A stretch of 64,000 bases of DNA from Rosa chinensis (GCF_002994745.2 NC_037091.1:2845501-2909500); one strand, 5' to 3'; positions 47,360 through 59,893 are shown, numbered from the stretch's first letter. The notes: a model not told the origin generated them from the letters alone. Numbers and translations are program-made.

Positions 47360-50300
47360 TGTGAGCCCCCGAAATTTTGTTTAATTTTTAGAACTCAATT
47401 TTTCGCCTATAAAATTTTTCCTAAAGGTGATTTAAGTGAAAGAATCGATTTTGGAAATTGTTTTGGTCTCAAGATCACAATTTGGGCCTTATAATTTAAG
47501 TTTGGGCCAAGGTCCTCCCTTGGCCGGAAAAAGATTACCAAAGTTGGTTGGGACAAAAGATTGTCGAAGCAAATATGAGAGTGAGACGATTTAAGTTGTA
47601 ACAAAGTTTTCGATTTTGGGTTTTTGCAAAATCGAGTTTTGGGCCCAGGACGAAGTCGAGAAATAACTTAGGAAGTTTCCAACAAAAAACGAATAAATTA
47701 TAAGTTACGAGCCCAAAAACCTTAAAGCAAACAGCTAGGATAGATTCGTAATTTGATGCCAAGGTAGGATGGACTTTTCACATGAACTAAGAATAAATGG
47801 GTTAGAAAACCCTAGAGACCTCACAACTCTACTCTCTCCTCTCCTAGCCGCGTTGCTCTCTCTTTCTCTCTCCCCGACCTCTCTCTTTCCCGTCTTCCCA
47901 CTGCCAGTGCCGAAAACCACCATTTCCGGCCACCACCTCATGTCACCGCCACCTCAAATCGAACCTGCATCCAAATCCGACCCAAGCCCGACCCTCAGCA
48001 CCGACATGCATCGCCGGCAGCCTCTACACTCGCCAACCCATGATCGCGACGCCACTGCTCCTCGAGCCTCGTCGATTTTCCTGCCATCATTCACCCCAAA
48101 GTCTCGTCGCTTACCCAAGTTGGAGAACACCGTACGCACCCTCGACGGCGATCTAAGCTTCTGCAAAACCAGGGATACCACCTCCGGCCACGATTGAACA
48201 AAGCCACCACCTCGAAGAAGCTTAGGGCTGCACGAATCGCCTTATCCCCTTAGTCCCAACTTCTGACTCTAACCAGCCACCACACGCGCTAAATGAGCCG
48301 GCGACAGCTTGTGAGCCACCCAGCGCCACTGTGAGGGCTACCAGCTTACTCCCCTTCGTCTGGTAAGCTGGATTTTTATCCCTTCTTCTTAGTATGGGCT
48401 TCTGGTTTGATCTAGATTGAAAACCCTAACTCTATTCCTTAATTTGAAACCTGTGAGGATTGTGGAGTCTGCGTTTTGGAGATTTTGGAGGAGGGAGAGA
48501 CTGTAGGTTCAGCCTAATTGGTATTGGAGATTGGTAAGGATTTCCGAACTCTGTCTTGGATGAAAGATTGGTTAAGAATTGGACTGTTGATCTTATTATA
48601 AATGTTAGGTGTCCAAAACAATTGTTGGAGTTGGATTGCAGCTAGGACAAAATTGGTTTCCAAGTTGGAGAAGAAGAGATGGTAAGTTTTGGTCTCTGCC
48701 CATCCAACGGCTTTGGTATGGTGATAGTAAAATTCTAATGGTTGTTATCGAATGGAATGAAATTGGTATGCTGCTTGACTAGTTAATGCTCCATTGAGTG
48801 ATTGATTGTTGAGAATTTAGCTTAAATGTGGACAAGTATGAAATGGCTAAATGTGTAAAGAAGATTGGTTTTATTAGCTAAAGTGATGATGGAGTTTGAA
48901 TTGTCATATTGTGAGGTAAATGGTTGTTAATTGTGAAAGAAAATGAGGAGCTTAAGTAATTATCAACGTTGAATGGGATTCGAAAATGAAAATGGTGGAT
49001 TTTATTTGATTGAGTTAAATTAGGATATTGGATTAAAGTTGGTGAAACAAATTACAAATTGAATAACTCAAGTTGCCATATCCCAGAGCAAAACGAGATC
49101 ATCCGGGAATGGTAAATTAACCTTTGTTTTCTTAAAGTAAAAATGCTAAACAAATAAAGGTGAAAGTGCCAAGTATAATTGCCATATCCCGAATGATTCA
49201 AATGCTACATAGATCATTTGGATTATTTAGGAATGGTAAATGTATTTGTTGCTTAAGAAAGAAATGCTAGACAATGGTATCGAATATTTAGTCCGAAATA
49301 TTTTATAGAGAGAAGCATAATCACCATATCCTAAATGGTTCAAAAGCCATATCAATTGAATTATTTGGGAATGGTTAAAAGGTTTTATTTATTAAAGGAT
49401 AATTGGTTGGACTTCAAGGAAACTAAATCAAATCTCTGGTTGTTTGATTAATACGCTATGATGATGTGGAGTTACTCATCAGTTTGAATTTATTTCTAAG
49501 GACTCGAGCGTGTGCACATGGAATTGGATGAAGTATTGGAAAAATCGGGAACGTACATTTGTGTGGATGAGCACTCCATATCTAGGTAGGGTGAGCTGTC
49601 CCTTCCTTGTTAGAGGCTTTTCTATGTATGGAATGCTTTAGTATAATAATATGTTGCCTGCAAGTACGTTTTTGGTTGATCATTAGTCGATGTCTCGTGA
49701 TACCTGTGTTTTCATCACTGATACTTGTTGATTGCGAAAACTGAGATACTTGCATGTTGAGATACTGTACCCCTTGTATGTTTGTACTTGTGACCTGAAA
49801 GTGAATGGGACCTAGACGCGTAGATTCCTAGGGATCCCACGGTGTCGATAACCATGAACCTCCGGAGGGGGCTGTGCTCCTATGTTTGTCGAGGAAAGGT
49901 AAGTACAGACAGTGAACCAGTCATAGGAGACTCAAAGCCAGGAAATGGACACTTTCGCTACTTGTAGTCACGGGGACTACAGAGTAGTTGGCCGGTTCTC
50001 GAAGGATGACGAACCAAGTCGGTCACCGATTTGTTTTATTCTTACCGGCAGGTAAGTATCTCGGAGCTCCAAGTTGTGTGAAGCATACAACATATGTTTT
50101 TATAAAAGAAAACAAATGTTTGTGGTTGCCTATTTTCTTAAAGCATTTTTCGATAAACGTGCACAATATTATGTAGTAAATATTTTCGATTATTATTATT
50201 ATCTTTCAAACCTAGCATGGTTGGGTCGGCCCCTACTGGGCATGTGAGGACGAAAACTCACCCCTACAATAGTGTGCAGGTTTCGAGTATGTGGTCGGGG

Positions 50301-50762
50301 AGCATACAGAGGAGGCACATGGCTCGGCTTGGCGCATTTCTCTTTGACTTTATCAAGAAATGGTCTTGGTCCTTTACCGAATTTTGAAGTAACTTGTTTA
50401 TTTACTTTCTCACTAATTTACTTGTTTAATTTATTTCCTACTCGTTTACAAAATCTCGGGAGACCCGCAACCCTGGGGCGTGTCTCCCATACTTGTAGTT
50501 ATTTAGTGATTTGTTTTATTTTTCCAAATTGGGCTCGGATTGCAAGCCCAAAACTTTTAGCCCATTTCAAATTCCGTTTTTGAAAATATGTTGTTAGGTT
50601 GCTAGAGTGATTTGTCCAAGAAAGTGTTTTGTAAATCAACAGTCTGAACCCAAAAGGCCTTGCGATTTTCGGTTGATGAGTTATCGGGATGTCATTCTTG
50701 ACATGTCGGTTCCTCATTAGCTCGGAGTCTCGGCGCTGTGGGACCCCCTTCTCGGGTCACCA
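47360..50762. mobile_element. 3.4-kb solo LTR inserted in the gypsy integrase tail
   Basis: The insertion starts TGTGAGCCCC and ends GGGTCACCA, and the gypsy frame continues across it. The flanks TTAGC (47355-47359) and CAAGC (50763-50767) occupy the right positions for a 5-bp TSD, matching at 3 of 5. No protein domain or second LTR was found, so it is best explained as a solo LTR left by LTR-LTR recombination. Its size and TGTGA start are like LTRs of Tekay/Del chromoviruses, which is an inference. The 142-aa ORF at 47769-48197 (Pro/Ser/Thr-rich) has no known domain. Confidence 0.75.
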
Positions 50763-50767
50763 CAAGC

Positions 50768-51334
50768 CCCGACACCTTCTACTTAATGGACAAGGATGGC
50801 GTCACAACGACCCACCCTTGGAATACCGAACACCTTCGATATTACTACAAATAGCCATTCTACTACCCAAGAGCATCTTGACTTAGCTATATTTTATTTC
50901 AATATTTAGCTAAGGGAAGCTACCCAACAGGTACAACCCCGCTTTTATAAACGCTGATCTATCAGCTATAAATGAAACGAGGAATTATTCAAACCATTGT
51001 CACCAAGCACAAGAATTAACTGGCAATGCTAACCATACTCTGCGGATTACGTCCGCTACATTGTACTCTTGGAACAATTTTAATTCCTTTAATGTTTCGT
51101 TGATTAAATAAAGCACAAGTCAAAACGCTGGCGATATAGCAATATGCAAACAACAGTCAATAAACACATCCACACTTGAAAAAAAAAAAAAAAATTCCAT
51201 AAGCAAAATACCAACTGCCAGTATAGCGGGTCGGGACTCCCCGCCCAAAAATATTGTCAGTACAGAAAAGCCTTAGCGGCGTTACATAATAAAAATAAGT
51301 CAACAAGCGCAGGGCCACAAGGCTCAGATGATCT
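50768..51334 (+). pseudogene. Gypsy integrase C-terminal tail and following non-coding region
   Basis: DTFYLMDKDG...HPWNTEHLRYYY ends with TAG near 50860, the usual end of a Tat-type polyprotein. The rest to 51334 is non-coding, with an A run at 51180-51194. Confidence 0.7.
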
Positions 51335-54020
51335 TCAGGGATTAAGGTTCACGGCGGTAATTTCTTCCCCATCCACTGGCGGTTGTCGATCGACCAGGCG
51401 GCTCGTTTGGTCAGACCCATGCGCGGTAGGGCTTGGAGTCACCATGGTGCCATCCGCCATAAAGTTTGCACAAGAAACTTTTGACCGAGTTGGAGGTGGA
51501 GTCCGCTGACATTCATCAGTCGGGTGGTCACCACCCTCGCCGCTACCTGAGTGAGCTCCCTCAGCTTCGATAGGAACCACACCGCTTGCAGGAAGTTCCC
51601 TCTGCCCTGACGACTCGGCGGATCGGGATGCCTTCACCCAGTCAATGGCTCCTTTCTGCTTCAGCAGGTCCAAATTGGCAGCAGCACTAGCCTTTGCAGC
51701 GTCCATCATCGCCAGCTTGTACTCAGCTGAGTGCTTGAAAGCCGCCACAGAGGCTACCTCCGAACGATTCATCTCTATCTCCAGCTTGGCAACCTCATCC
51801 TCCAGCCTCTTTACCGCGGCGGACTTAGCGGCAGAATCCTACTGAAGGATCTCAATTTTCTTAACCTTGGCTGCCAGTTGATCCTTCAGCAGGGATATGC
51901 CTTGCTCCAGCTGGGAGACGTTGTCGTTCCACTCAAGATCCCGCTCAATGGCAACATCCAAATTGCCGCGGGCATCCATGACATCACATTCCACCTTAGT
52001 CAGGCGTTGCTCAACATCCGCCACCTTATCCTTGGCCTCTGGCAGCTCCCGCTGGAGACCTTTGATCTCCTCCCTCAGCTGCCGCTTGGCTCGGGGCTGG
52101 CTGGACCCCGCCAGGAACATCTCATGTAGCCCAACAGACAGGTGCCCAAAAGCCGAACTGAATGGTGATTGATCAATGGCGGTTAAGCGTAAAATTCCTT
52201 CTAGTCCACCGAAGCCAAGCCGCTTGCAAAGATGGAAGAGAAACTCTTGTTCAGGGTCGGTCAAGAACTCGGCATACGCGGCAAACGAGTCTAGGTCAGT
52301 CGTCTGCACCTCCCTGTCAGCAGCCATGGTAACCTTCGCCGGGGCCTGCTTTGCCTTTTTCTGTTGGCGGGCCCCAATAGTCTCCGCATCAGCGACATCA
52401 TCCTCTGCAGCATTGTTCTGTCGACGCTTCCATTGAAGTACCGCCTGTGTGCCATCGGCGGTGACAAGCCTCGAGGCCACCTGCTGCACCGGTACTGCAA
52501 CGGTAATGGGTTCCTTCTCCGCTGCCACTCTGTCCCTCTGAGGCCCAAGGCGGTTGGCGGGCACTCTTTCCCTTACCTTCTCGCCGACGGCCGGTACCCT
52601 GCTCCCTCTAGCAACCCTGGGATTGGCGCCAGTTCCAGCCTGGACCACTGGCGAACCGTCGGCGCCGAGATGAGAGTGGTGCAGCATCGGCAGCAATACG
52701 GCAGTCTCTGACTGGCTCACCACTAGTGTCTTAGGGTTGACGACAGTTTGTTGAGCTGCCAACCCAGCAGTATACATGCCCTCCAAAAAATTATTCATCT
52801 CTGCACGATCTATGGCTCTGGTGAAAGCGTCGCGACTCACTTTGTTACCCGGCAGAGAATCTATACAAAAACAACCAAGTTAGCCTGACAAACCAAGCCA
52901 GGGTAAACATCAGCGAAAGTTACTTACCAAGGGGGCGCGTCAACTGTTGATCACCAACAATTCTCACCCGGTGAGTAGGCGGAGATCTAGCAGATTGCTA
53001 TTCTACCAACAGCCTCGGATCCTTGCCACACGGCACTCTTCCTCACTCGTCAGGTTATAGCGCAAGCCCGCAAAAAAAAAAAAAAAAAAACGAAAGTCAT
53101 TAGCACAAGGAATCATTATACAAGCAAAACCAACACTGAGCAGTGGAGTCTAGCGACAACCTCGGATAGGTTGGAACTCCGACTTAATCCTGAATTGGCT
53201 CCCCCTCGTTTGACCCCGCTTGGTATTCCCATCCGACGGTGGCAACACAAAAGACCCCCCGCCAGTAAGACATGGAATCCTTCAAATTCTCGATTAACTT
53301 GGGCGCCCCCTGGCGGTGACTCAAGTTCACCTGCCCGCTGCAACCTTAGCACTTCATGTACACCAACTCGTAGAAATGTAGCACCTCTTCCACAGTTGGA
53401 CCCTCGCAACCGGACAAGAGCCATAACGAGTTGATCGCCATCAACAACCGCCACATGTTAGGGAAAATTTGCCCAAAGGTGAGGCCAAACTCACATACCA
53501 AAATTTGGAGATTTGGCAGGAGGGGAAATGTCACTCCTTGGCGGAAGATAGCCTCATGCCCCGCTGGCAGCATCGATGATCTCTGGTCCTTCAGCGGCGG
53601 ACGCAGCTTCACGACGCCTGGCAGTCGAAACACTCGCTTCAATCGGTTTATGCCCCCCCCGGCGCCTCGTCAACAGGAGTACCGTCACGAAGAACCCATG
53701 CTGACTCGATCTCCTCCCCGTCAGTCTCTCCCCCATCAGAGGAACCACTAGCGGCGCTATTGCTCGCTAGCCTCTCTTCACTCCTATTGCGAGTGGCAAC
53801 TGCCTCCCTCACCCTAGAACTCTCTGGACGCGCGGTACGGCCCATTACTACCTCCCAAGGTACCGTCTGTAGGGGCTCGATATCTAGTGGCTCTGACAGT
53901 GAGATTTATGCATGGGCAGACGGACGTAACGAGTCAATAAATACCCTATCCGCCATGCTGAACGACAAGTCAGACTCGGAATCCTCACTGCTCGAGATCT
54001 CTACGACGCTAGCCATCACA
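51335..54020 (-). pseudogene. Antisense ORF region of the gypsy element (Transposase_28/coiled-coil type)
   Basis: Read right to left: an acidic Ser-rich start near 54017, a segment 53642-53460 with PNMWRLLMAINSLW, the helix typical of the so-called putative gypsy-type transposon domain, then a degraded middle (53454-53116). Next come a long ORF 52840-51839 and a tail 51772-51335. The 333-aa ORF has a low-complexity N-terminus, a FLFHLCKRLGFGGLEGI segment and a long C-terminal coiled coil (ELPEAKDKVADVEQRLTKVE). Such antisense genes are known in the 3' regions of Grande/Tat retrotransposons; their role is unknown. Stops break it here. Confidence 0.65.
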
Positions 54021-54780
54021 AACCCTAATACCCAAGTGAGTTAGTTCAACAACGATCTAAACTGTGCCTATGTCATATTATAGCCAAGAACATCAAGAAC
54101 ACCTATCCCTAGAAAACCCAGAAATGCCAAAATAAGAATAAAATGCATCCCCACTCAAACCCAGATTCGGCCATCTAACAAGACAAAAAAACCTCAACCC
54201 ACCCCCAATCACAATCCTAGACCCTTAGGTACCCGAGGAAGGGAAGAAACCACAAAATCGAAAACCGACAAGAAAACAAAGAATTCCAGTAAATAAGGGC
54301 ACAAGATTCAGGTTACCAACCTAAGAGACGAAAACTCTGCTGTACCTGAGGAGGCTCGTCTTCGCTGCAAGAAATCTTCGTCCTCCAACGATCGACAACT
54401 TCACGGAATCATAGAATCCTCTTCTTGGATCTCAGAGCGCAGCTTGAGGAGGACGATACTAATCGAAAGTGCAAACTGTCAAAATTACTAAGTTTCCCTC
54501 CCTTTTATGTCAACATCAAACCAATCTAGGCCGTCTGCTAAAAAAACGACGTCTCACCATAGCCGTACACGTGGCCACGAACACACTCACTCTCCGGATT
54601 AACCGAAGCGTCGCCTCGGTTACAAAAATCGATAATTACTCGCATTTATGGCGAAGAGACGGTCGTGCTGTGAAAATATTATTCCACACGCTAACCCAAT
54701 ACATGTTGACCATATGTCGAACGCCGTCAAACGAATCATCTATCCAGGGTAACCATCGAAAAAGCGGATCACCAATTGTC

Positions 54781-55036
54781 GAGTCTCCGTTAAGCGCAAC
54801 TCCGCTAGCGGAACTTTTCCCTTTTCATCTTACAAGCGAGATAGTCTCCGCTAAGCGCAACCCCATTAGCGGAACTTCACCCTTTTCATCTTACAAGCGA
54901 GATAGTCTCCTCTAAGTGCAACTCCACTAGAGGAACTTCTCCCTTTTCATCTTCCAAGCGAGATAGTCTCCGCTAAGCCCAACTCCGCTAGCTGAACTTC
55001 TCCATTTTCAGCAAGATGGTCTCCGCTAAGCGCAAC
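54781..55036. repeat. 61-bp tandem repeat in the gypsy 3' region, 4.2 copies
   Basis: Period exactly 61 bp over the first four copies (AGTCTCC at 54783, 54844, 54905 and 54966), followed by a shortened copy. Each unit contains TCCGCTAAGCGCAACTCCGC and the palindrome CCGCTAGCGG (mutated in some copies). Confidence 0.92.
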
Positions 55037-55174
55037 ACAGCTCACTGGGCTACTACCAAGTGGGTCATCGCGCCACTACTTGTCGCTTACTATCAGCGGA
55101 GGGACTTCCGCCAATGCCGAATCATGAGGTAACGCCTCACTCTGACAATGTGGCGGTGCAGTCGAGCCATGCTC

Positions 55175-55390
55175 CCACTACTAGAATTTTGCTCTTAGAC
55201 ATCACAACAATTACATCGGTGAGGAATTCACGCGATGTAAAAAAATGTCATTAACATCGATTCCTCAAATTCCGATTTGTATGCATATAACTGACATCAT
55301 TTTTTACTGTTGACTGATGTCTATATTTTGATTCCAAAATTTTTGAAAACGCAGAAAGACTAAGTTAAAAAATTTTGTATAGGTGGGGAA
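55175..55390. mobile_element. CACTA-type transposon terminus fragment
   Basis: CACTACTAGAATTTTGCTCTTAGACATCAC at 55174 onward (first ten bases diagnostic) is the typical end of plant CACTA/EnSpm elements, with subterminal ACATCG-type words after it. No opposing TAGTG end was found, so this looks like a remnant that also bounds the gypsy element. Confidence 0.55.
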
Positions 55391-55815
55391 CAAAATTTTC
55401 GCACTTACTTCACTCACTCTCTCTCGTCCTTCCCCGAAACGCTCTCACTCTCCTCCTTACCCTTCTCCTCCTCCTCCCCTCTCTCTCTCTCTGTCTCATC
55501 TCGGAGGTGTAACCAGGTATTGACTCGTCGGAGGAAGGCAAAGAAGATGGTGGCTACAGTGAGCCCACTCCGGTGGTTGGAGATCGTGACGGAGGAGAGA
55601 GTCTTCCAGATCCACTTTCTTTCTCCTCCACTAATCTGAGTTCTTGTTTCCTTTCTGTTCAGCACCCAACCTCCTCCTCCATCTCCGAACGGCACCGAAC
55701 CGTCCTCTTCTTCCTTATCCACCTCCGATCAGAACCCGACCCTTCTCCGCCTCTGACCAGCACCCAGCTAAGAACGAAGAGAGAGAGGCCGAGTGCGAAG
55801 GGTTAGGGCTCAAAG
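55391..55815 (+). promoter_or_regulatory. Probable promoter and leader of the disrupted right-hand host locus
   Basis: CT-rich sequence (CACTCACTCTCTCTCG; CTCTCTCTCTCTGTC near 55480) leads to an ATG at 55816. ORFs on both strands here are composition artefacts. No clear TATA box was seen. Confidence 0.35.
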
Positions 55816-55885
55816 ATGGTGGATGTTCCAGAGTTCAAGGCCCCCATTTCGGAGACGAATCGGAGCAACTCCGAAAGAAGTGCGC

Positions 55886-56476
55886 TGTTGGAGAGGAAAG
55901 ATCCCACATTGGAAAAGTGACAAATAAAATATAACTTATAAGTGGGTGGATCTCACCCAATTGTACCGAGGCCTTTTGTGATTAAAACCCAACACCTAAC
56001 GGGTGGTTAAGTTGGGACAGTATCGGTACAATGGTGGGCCACGGGCCACGCTTGTCGCTGTTTAACATGGTATCAGAGCTGGTCCTTCTCCAATTGCGTC
56101 TCCACGTAGGCATGTATCATGAACCCAAATTGGGGTTCCCTGTATTGCCATTGAAATTACCAAGTGTCCAATGTGGGCCTTGGATTGTATTGACCAAGTC
56201 TCCGATATGAGACTTGTGTCCCAATTTCTAATGTGGAAATTGGATTAATTAATTTCACGTGCAGACCTAGAGTTAGGTTGCACGTGAGGGGGCGTGTTGG
56301 AGAGGAAAGATCCCACATTGGAAAAGTGACAAATAAAATATAACTTATAAGTGGGTGGATCTCACCCAATTGTACCGAGGCCTTTTGTGATTAAAACCCA
56401 ACACCTAACGGGTGGTTAAGTTGGGACAATATCGGTACAATGGTGGGCCACGGGCCACGCTTGTCGCTGTTTAACA
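55886..56476 (+). mobile_element. TRIM retroelement 2
   Basis: Two 182-bp LTRs (55886-56067 and 56295-56476) differ at one position by eye. Each starts TGTTGGAGAGGAAAGATCCC and ends GTTTAACA. TGGTATCAGAGC, the initiator Met-tRNA primer site, directly follows the first LTR, and GTGAGGGGGCG precedes the second. The 227-bp interior has no coding capacity. The left flank is TGCGC (55881-55885). The right LTR abuts the copia LTR with no flank copy; the matching TGCGC is at 60786-60790, beyond the copia element. Confidence 0.93.
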
Positions 56477-56761
56477 AGTAGAAAAGAATACTTTGATTTT
56501 AGGGTTTTCAATAATAATACTATTCATCCCACAAAGGGGTATATATACAAGGACAAGAGAAGTAGTCTAACCATAATAGGAAACAATCATTCCTATAATT
56601 ACCTGATAACCTAAATAAATAAGAATCATAATTACATAAGATTTACAGCTATTCTACACTCCCCCTCAAGTTGGTGCATAGATATCTATCATGCCCAACT
56701 TGTCAACTGAGCTGTCAAATATCTTCCTGGATACTCCTTTAGTAAGAACATCAGCTAACTG

Positions 56762-58057
56762 CTATTCTGAGTTTACAAATGGAAAACGAATAACCTTTCT
56801 GTCAAGATTTTCTTTAATAAAATGACGGTCAACCTCCACATGCTTTGTCCTATCATGCTGAACTGGATTATGTGCAATCTCAATTGCAGCTTTATTATCA
56901 CAATGCAAATCCATAGGTTGTCTAAGCTTGTAACCTAGATCTTTCAGGACATTACGAATCCATAACATTTCACAGACTCCATGTGCCATACCTCGAAATT
57001 CAGCTTCTGCACTTGATCTGGCCACAACTTTCTGTTTCTTGCTACGCCAAGTGACAAGGTTCCCTCCTACAAAAGTGAAGTACCCAGATGTAGAACGCCT
57101 GTCAGTTTTATCACCAGCCCAATCTGCATCTATGTATCCCCTAACTTCCAATTCATCCTTTTTCTCAAACAGTAATCCTTTACCTGGCGCCATCTTCAAA
57201 TACCTCAAAATCCGAAAAACTGCATCCATATGTTCTTCACTAGGACAATGCATAAACTGACTGACAACACTCACAGCATAAGCAATATCAGGTCTAGTAT
57301 GTGAAAGATAAATCAACCTTCCTACAAGACGTTGATACCTTCCTTTATCAGTTGGAATTTGATCAGGATAAATGGCAAGTCTGTGATTCATCTCAATGGG
57401 TGTCTCAATTGGACTGCAGTCCAGCATCCCCGTTTCAGTAAGTAAGTCAAGAACATACTTCCTCTGTGACAGTGAAATTCCCTTCTTAGACCTCGCAACT
57501 TCAAAACCCAGAAAATACTTTAGTTGCCCCAGATCCTTCATTTCAAATTCCTTTAACAGATACTTTTGTAACTCATTCATCTCTTTCGGATCATCCCCTG
57601 TAACAATCATGTCATCAACATACACAATAAGAGCTGTAATCTTACCATTCTTACGCTTGATAAACAAGGTATGGTCAGAATTGCTCTGTCTGTACCCAAA
57701 GGCTCTCATGGACTTTGAAAATCTCCCAAACCAGGCTCTTGGAGATTGCTTCAGGCCATACAAAGACTTCTTCAATTTACACACCTTGCCAACTTCACTT
57801 GGGTAATTCTTAACACCTGGGGGCACATCCATGTACACTTCTTCTTCCAAATTCCCATTAAGAAATGCATTCTTCACATCAAACTGGTGTAAGGGCCAAT
57901 CTTTGTTTGCTGCAAGTGAGATTAGAATCCGAACAGTATTGATCTTTGCCACAGGTGCAAAAGTCTCCTCATAATCAATCCCATAACGTTGTGTGTATCC
58001 TTTGGCAACCAACCTCGCCTTGTATCTATTAATAGTTCCATCTGCATTAAGCTTCAC
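56762..58057 (-). pseudogene. copia reverse transcriptase and RNase H
   Basis: Intact over 431 aa: YKARLVAKGYTQRYGIDYEETFAPV at the start (first part diagnostic), QFDVKNAFLNG, active site YVDDM, the LSHTRPDIAYAV region, and RNase H with GYIDADWAGD and SSAEAEFRG. A stop at 56762 falls before the usual final residues of the polyprotein, and another precedes the ORF. Confidence 0.95.
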
Positions 58058-58066
58058 AGTAAATAC

Positions 58067-59893
58067 CTAACGACACCCTACAGTCTTCTTTCCAACCGGC
58101 ATAGGTACTAGTTTCCATGTTGCATTCTTTTGAAGAGCTTCCAATTCTTCATTCATCGCCTTTGTCCATTTTGGATCCGTTAATGCATCCTGCACGTTAC
58201 TAGGAATAGATACAGTAGATAATTGATCAATAACAAGTGCATGTGACCCAGAAATCCTATGGTTAGACATAAAATTAGCTATAGGGTATTTAGCTTTGGC
58301 TTTGATATCTGGTTCATATTGTTTCTTAGGAATTCCCTTGGTAACCCTTTGTGATTTCCTAGGTTCGACACTGTCTAACCCAGAAGATTCATTAAAGTTT
58401 AGGGGTACCTGAGGCGGATCATTCTGACCGGGATCTTCAGTTGGTGATGTAGAAGGGGGAATATCTTGTGTGTGAGCTTCAGATACGTCTTGATTTTGAT
58501 TCAAACTATCCAGAAAAGTCGTCTCTTCTGTCTCGGAATTCACAACACTCTGTTCGGCAGTTACATTTTCTGTTTCGGAATTCACAACACTCTGTTTGGC
58601 AGTCGCATTTTCTGTTTCGGAATTCGCAACACTTCGTTCGGCAGTCGCATTGTCTATTTCGGAATTCACAATGCTCTGTTCGGCAACTGCATTTTCTGTT
58701 TCCAAATTTTTTCTACCCTCAAATGTATCCTCCAAATTTTCCAAGTCTTCAAAGACATCAAAATCAATAATAGAACGAGGATTCCCTTCACAACCTCTCT
58801 CCCCCTGAAGGGAAGACTGAGAAGCTCCCCCTGAGTAATAAGGCTCGGATTCACGAAAAGCAACATCAAGAGAGACATGTAAAGTGCCAGTAAGGGGATC
58901 ATAACATCGATAACCCTTCTGGAAGTCAGCATAACCAACAAAGATACACTTACGGGCACGGGGATCAAGCTTGTTGCGTTGAGGCTTGGGAATATGAACA
59001 TAGGCTGTGCACCCAAACACCCGGGGCTCCAAATTAGGCATAGAAGGGATGGTCAAAAATGTATGAAGCTTCTGATGAGGATTCTGAAACTCAATCACCC
59101 GTGAAGGAGTACGGTTGATAAGATATGCTGCAGATTTTACTGCTTCTCCCCAATAGGACCGAGGTACATTCATGCCAAATAAGGAAGCGCGAACAACTTC
59201 CATCAACTGCCTGTTCTTCCGTTCTGCTAACCCATTCTGTTGAGGAGTATAAAAATTGGAGGTTTGATGACGAATTCCATGTGACCGGCAAAACTCAATC
59301 ATAGGGCCATTCACAAACTCTCCACCATTGTCTGACTGAAACACTCGGATGGATTGTTGATACTGAGTTGCCACCATTTTGTGAAATTCGATAAACATTC
59401 CAAATACATCACTCTTATTCTTCAGAAATGACACCCATGTCATGCGAGTGCAATCATCAATAAACGTTACAAAATACCGAGCTCAAGAAAGAGAAGGAAT
59501 CTTTGCAGGACCCCAGACATCAGAGTGAATTTTCATAAAAGGAACAGGACTTTTATGAAGACTTGGTGAATATGAAATACGGTGGCTCTTGGCCAGTTCA
59601 CAAATGTCACAATGGAAATCCAAATCACTGACAACCGAAAACAAATGAGGTTGCAGATTCTTAAGATAACTAAAAGATAGATGACCTAAACGGCGATGCC
59701 ATAACCATACTGCTTCCTTTGCATTCTCTACCCCATTAATCTGATTAGCTTGCCCCAAAAGATGCTTCTGGTTTTCTCCAGTCTCTGTCAGATCCAGGTA
59801 GTATAATTTTCCCCTTCTAACACCATAACCAAGAATCCGCGAGTCAAAATGTCTTGAAACACACAGAAAGATGGATAGAAGGTCACAATACAT
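58067..59893 (-). pseudogene. copia integrase region
   Basis: 59893-59483 carries the pre-integrase zinc-binding region (LWHRRLGHLSFSYLKNL, then CDICELAKSHR). A stop near 59482 separates it from 59443-58067, which holds the catalytic core (FQSDNGGEF, TPQQNGLAERKNR). The linker after the core carries a 14-aa tandem repeat. The ORF ends at a stop at about 58067, just before the RT. Confidence 0.92.
58528..58695 (-). repeat. 42-bp tandem repeat in the copia integrase-RT linker
   Basis: Four in-frame 42-bp units (starts 58528, 58570, 58612, 58654) encode 14-aa repeats of the form NSETENxTAxQSVV. The spacing is exact and the copies differ by a few bases. Confidence 0.93.

Larger units (their letters stand above)
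40609..55175 (+). mobile_element. Degenerate Tat/Grande-like Ty3-gypsy retrotransposon
   Basis: About 14.6 kb including two insertions. The putative 5' LTR is about 40609-41063 (TGAGCCACGC to TTAACA). Next to it is TTGGCACTGTTTGTGGGAA, the kind of leader boundary seen in Tat-lineage elements. In sense order follow gag, protease region, reverse transcriptase, RNase H and integrase. A long 3' region carries antisense ORFs, as in Grande-type elements. Many stops and frameshifts make it inactive. I found no matching 3' LTR; the element seems to stop at a CACTA-like end near 55175. LTR ends are tentative. Confidence 0.75.

Noticed and set aside
47769..48197. 142-aa Pro/Ser-rich ORF in the solo LTR
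   Set aside because: No domain; long LTRs often contain such chance frames.
52176..52711. Plus-strand ORFs at 52176-52436 and 52364-52711
   Set aside because: Shadows of the antisense gypsy ORF on the minus strand.
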